A stretch of DNA of 64,000 nucleotides from assembly GCF_017876315.1 (NCBI RefSeq), contig NZ_JAGINU010000001.1, positions 2,170,001 through 2,234,000 on the forward strand. Direction: 5' to 3'. The DNA comes from Pseudonocardia parietis (GTDB lineage Bacteria; Actinomycetota; Actinomycetes; Mycobacteriales; Pseudonocardiaceae). The notes below the pieces were generated by a model. That model was not told the DNA's origin. It did no database searches and worked only from the letters and a program-made list of their open reading frames with translations. Positions 61,803 to 64,000 of the stretch are shown piece by piece. Position 1 is the stretch's first letter. Each line of letters begins with the position of its first letter. Made by a program: the position numbers and the translations under genes.

Positions 61803-63364
61803 CCCGCTTCGACTACGACGACTCCGACGTGGTGGTCGTCGTCGGCTCCGGCGCCGGCGGCGGAACCCTGGCCCACGAGCTGTGCAAGCGCGGTTTCAAG
61901 ACCGTGGTGCTCGAAGCCGGCCCGCACCTGACCGGGGAGGACTACCACAACGACGAGTGGAAGGCCTTCGGCCAGATGGCCTGGACCGACCCCCGGACGA
62001 CGTCGGGCAGCTGGGCCATCGCCCGCGACTTCCCGAACCTGCCGACCTGGATCGTCAAGGCCGTCGGCGGCACCACGACCCACTGGGCCGGGGCCTGCCC
62101 GCGCTTCAAGCCGCACGAGCTCGCCGCGCGCACCGCCTACGGCGACATCGACGGCGCGAGCCTGCTCGACTGGCCGATCACCCTGTCCGAGCTCGAGCCG
62201 TACTACGACCAGGCCGAGATCAAGATGGGCGTCACGCACCGGCACGGCCGCCCGCCGCTGCCGGCGAACAACAACTACAAGGTCTTCGCGAACGGTGCGG
62301 AGAAGCTGGGCTACCGCGACTACGCCACCGGCCCGTACGCGACCAACGCCGAGCCCTACGACGGCCGTCCCGCCAGCATCCAGGACGGCTTCAACTTCCA
62401 GGGCGACAAGCACGGCTCGAAGTGGTCCACGCTGGTCGCCGAGCTGCCCAAGGCCGAGGCCACCGGCAACCTGGACCTGCGCGCGGACAGCCACGTCGCG
62501 CAGATCCTGCACGACACCACCGGCCGGGCCACCGGCGTGCTCTACACCGACCGCAACGGCACCCTGCGCCGCCAGCGCGCCGCGGTCGTCTGCGTGGCGG
62601 GCAACTCGATCGAGACCGCGCGCCTGCTGCTGCTCTCGGCGTCCACCCAGTTCCCCGACGGGCTGGCCAACTCGTCCGGCCAGGTCGGGCGCAACTACAT
62701 GCGCCACACCACCGGCACCGTGTGGGGCCAGTTCGACAAGCCGGTGCGGATGTACCGCGGCGAGACGATGGCCGGGGTGATCGGCGACGAGTCCCGCCTC
62801 GACACCGACCGGGGCTTCGCCGGTGGCTACTACATGCAGACGATCGCGCTCGGCCCGGCGTTCTTCGCCAAGTTCGTGGCCCCGGGGGGCTGGGGGTCTG
62901 CGCTGACCGACGTCGTCGACAGGTATCTCAACACCGCCGGCATGTGGATCGTCGGCGAGGACATGCCGCAGGAGTCCAACCGGGTCACCCTGTCCGGCGA
63001 GACCGACGCCCACGGGCTCCCGGTCGCCAACGTCCACTTCGACGACCACCCCAACGACGTGGCGATGCGCCGGCACGGGCACCAGCAGGGCGCGGCCGTC
63101 TACAACGCGGTCGGGGCCACCAACACCATCGAGACGCCGCCGTACCCCTCGACGCACAACCTGGGTACCTGCCGGATGAGCCAGCGTCCGGGTGACGGCG
63201 TCGTCGACCGGTTCGGTCGTGCGCACGACGTCCCGAACCTGTTCATCTCCGACGGCAGCGTGTTCACCACCGGCGCCGCCGCCAACCCGACCCTGACGAT
63301 CGTGGCCCTCGCGATCCGGCAGGCGGACCACATCGCGAGCGAGTTCCGCGCGGCCCAGAGCTGA
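61799..63364 (+). CDS. GMC-family FAD oxidoreductase (gluconate dehydrogenase large-subunit-like)
   Basis: 521 residues. FAD site [20 protein letters not shown] near 14-33, [15 protein letters not shown], and C-terminal [15 protein letters not shown] near 454 with [22 protein letters not shown]. It oxidises alcohol or lactone-forming sugars, passing electrons to an unknown acceptor. There is no signal peptide and no cytochrome c gene follows, unlike membrane gluconate dehydrogenases. The small partner overlaps its start. Confidence 0.92.
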   Translation: MTRFDYDDSDVVVVVGSGAGGGTLAHELCKRGFKTVVLEAGPHLTGEDYHNDEWKAFGQMAWTDPRTTSGSWAIARDFPNLPTWIVKAVGGTTTHWAGACPRFKPHELAARTAYGDIDGASLLDWPITLSELEPYYDQAEIKMGVTHRHGRPPLPANNNYKVFANGAEKLGYRDYATGPYATNAEPYDGRPASIQDGFNFQGDKHGSKWSTLVAELPKAEATGNLDLRADSHVAQILHDTTGRATGVLYTDRNGTLRRQRAAVVCVAGNSIETARLLLLSASTQFPDGLANSSGQVGRNYMRHTTGTVWGQFDKPVRMYRGETMAGVIGDESRLDTDRGFAGGYYMQTIALGPAFFAKFVAPGGWGSALTDVVDRYLNTAGMWIVGEDMPQESNRVTLSGETDAHGLPVANVHFDDHPNDVAMRRHGHQQGAAVYNAVGATNTIETPPYPSTHNLGTCRMSQRPGDGVVDRFGRAHDVPNLFISDGSVFTTGAAANPTLTIVALAIRQADHIASEFRAAQS

Positions 63365-63393
63365 GCCCCCACCCGACGATCCCTGGAGCACAC

Positions 63394-63936
63394 ATGGTCA
63401 CCAGCACCGCGCCACCCGACCCGTACCTCTTCCTGCCCGAGGTGGCGACCTTCACCCTGACCAGCACCGACATCGCCGACGGCGTCCCGCTGCCCACCCC
63501 GCAGGTCAGCGGGATCATGGGTGCCGGAGGCCAGGACCGGTCACCGCAGCTGAGCTGGCGCGACTTCCCGTCCGCGACCCGCAGCTTCGCCGTCACCTGC
63601 TACGACCCCGACGCCCCCACCGGCAGCGGGTTCTGGCACTGGGCCGTCGCCGACATCCCGGCGACCGTGACCGAGCTGCCCACCGGGGCCGGTGACCCGG
63701 GGGCGACCGCGCTGCCCGAAGGCGCACTCGCGCTGCCCAACGACGCGGGCATCCACCAGTTCCTCGGCGCGGCGCCACCGGAGGGGCACGGCGTCCACCG
63801 CTACTTCTTCGTGGTGCACGCCGTGGACGTGGCGACGCTGGGCGTGCCCAAGGGGGCCTCGCCCGCCTTCCTCGGGTTCAACCTGTTCTCCCACACCCTG
63901 GCCAGGGCCACGATCACCGCCACCTACGAGCGCTGA
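63394..63936 (+). CDS. YbhB/YbcL family (PEBP-like) protein
   Basis: 180 residues of the phosphatidylethanolamine-binding fold: [59 protein letters not shown] (DPDAP and GxHW-like anion site), [20 protein letters not shown]. Function unknown in bacteria. GGAG lies 8 nt before ATG 63394. 29 nt after the GMC gene, so it may belong to the same operon. Confidence 0.9.
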   Translation: MVTSTAPPDPYLFLPEVATFTLTSTDIADGVPLPTPQVSGIMGAGGQDRSPQLSWRDFPSATRSFAVTCYDPDAPTGSGFWHWAVADIPATVTELPTGAGDPGATALPEGALALPNDAGIHQFLGAAPPEGHGVHRYFFVVHAVDVATLGVPKGASPAFLGFNLFSHTLARATITATYER

Positions 63937-63974
63937 GCTCAGGGTTCCGGAGCACGGTGCCGGGGCCGGACGAC

Positions 63975-64000
63975 CGGAGGCGGCTGTGAGGTCGCCTCCG
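63975..64000 (+). terminator. 8-bp-stem hairpin at the right edge
   Basis: CGGAGGCG (63975-63982) pairs with CGCCTCCG (63993-64000) around a 10-nt loop, 38 nt after the PEBP stop. The stem may continue beyond the window. Confidence 0.45.

Overview
The window is very GC-rich DNA with GC-biased third codon positions and many GTG starts. It carries actinobacterial hallmarks: a mycothiol-type nitroreductase, a CtaJ-like oxidase subunit, a DUF5130 protein, an Rpf-domain protein, PknB-type kinase architecture and a GPP34 protein. Gene content and order (pepN next to the nitroreductase, rpiB next to nei) point to an actinomycete near Pseudonocardia and its relatives, as inferred from family knowledge rather than any search. 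It looks chromosomal. I see no tRNA, rRNA, CRISPR array, transposase or prophage module.

Layout. 1-2.0 kb is a disturbed stretch: a FemX-like gene leaving the left edge, a 117-bp fragment of a GPP34 gene, an antitoxin without a toxin, and an intact GPP34 gene. 2.0-8.8 kb holds a PhoD-like phosphatase and the dTDP-rhamnose genes as two divergent arms (rmlA-rmlD leftward, rmlB-rmlC rightward), then a UDP-glucose dehydrogenase. 8.9-14 kb has a DUF2252 protein, ctaJ-DUF5130, a response regulator preceded by a tiny leader ORF, a histidine kinase and a Cys-rich small protein. 14-29 kb has pepN and the nitroreductase, a repeat-filled 0.9-kb spacer with two 66-bp palindromes, an Rpf protein with a long low-complexity linker, a C-rich tandem-repeat spacer, a membrane Ser/Thr kinase, a hydrolase/S9 peptidase pair, an MBL hydrolase, DUF429, and the rpiB-nei-HAD run.

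29-43 kb is catabolic and redox: a Baeyer-Villiger-type monooxygenase plus esterase pair (ketone to ester to acid and alcohol) facing a LAL/MalT-type regulator, a truncated DUF2804 gene, an acyl-CoA synthetase, a third 66-bp palindrome, a TipA-like MerR regulator with a recognisable operator, a small secreted protein, a second flavin monooxygenase, a universal stress protein, a 1-Cys peroxiredoxin and a luciferase-like oxidoreductase. 43-50 kb holds a winged-helix/DUF4180 pair, a PAP2 phosphatase, a frameshifted histidine kinase with its response regulator, and a divergent EamA transporter/LysR pair. 50-64 kb holds aconitase, a UGT-type glycosyltransferase, an MMPL-kinase-regulator operon, a GT39-like membrane glycosyltransferase with a LURP-one protein, and a Fis-type activator ahead of a small-subunit/GMC dehydrogenase pair and a PEBP protein.

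Within operons, genes are often joined by 4-nt ATGA/GTGA overlaps. Many first genes lack a ribosome-binding site and instead have a TANNNT hexamer 6-8 nt before the start codon, which suggests leaderless transcripts. The most novel-looking features are the 66-bp palindrome family, the leaderless leader ORF, the kinase with a C-terminal ectodomain, and the monooxygenase with a changed fingerprint.
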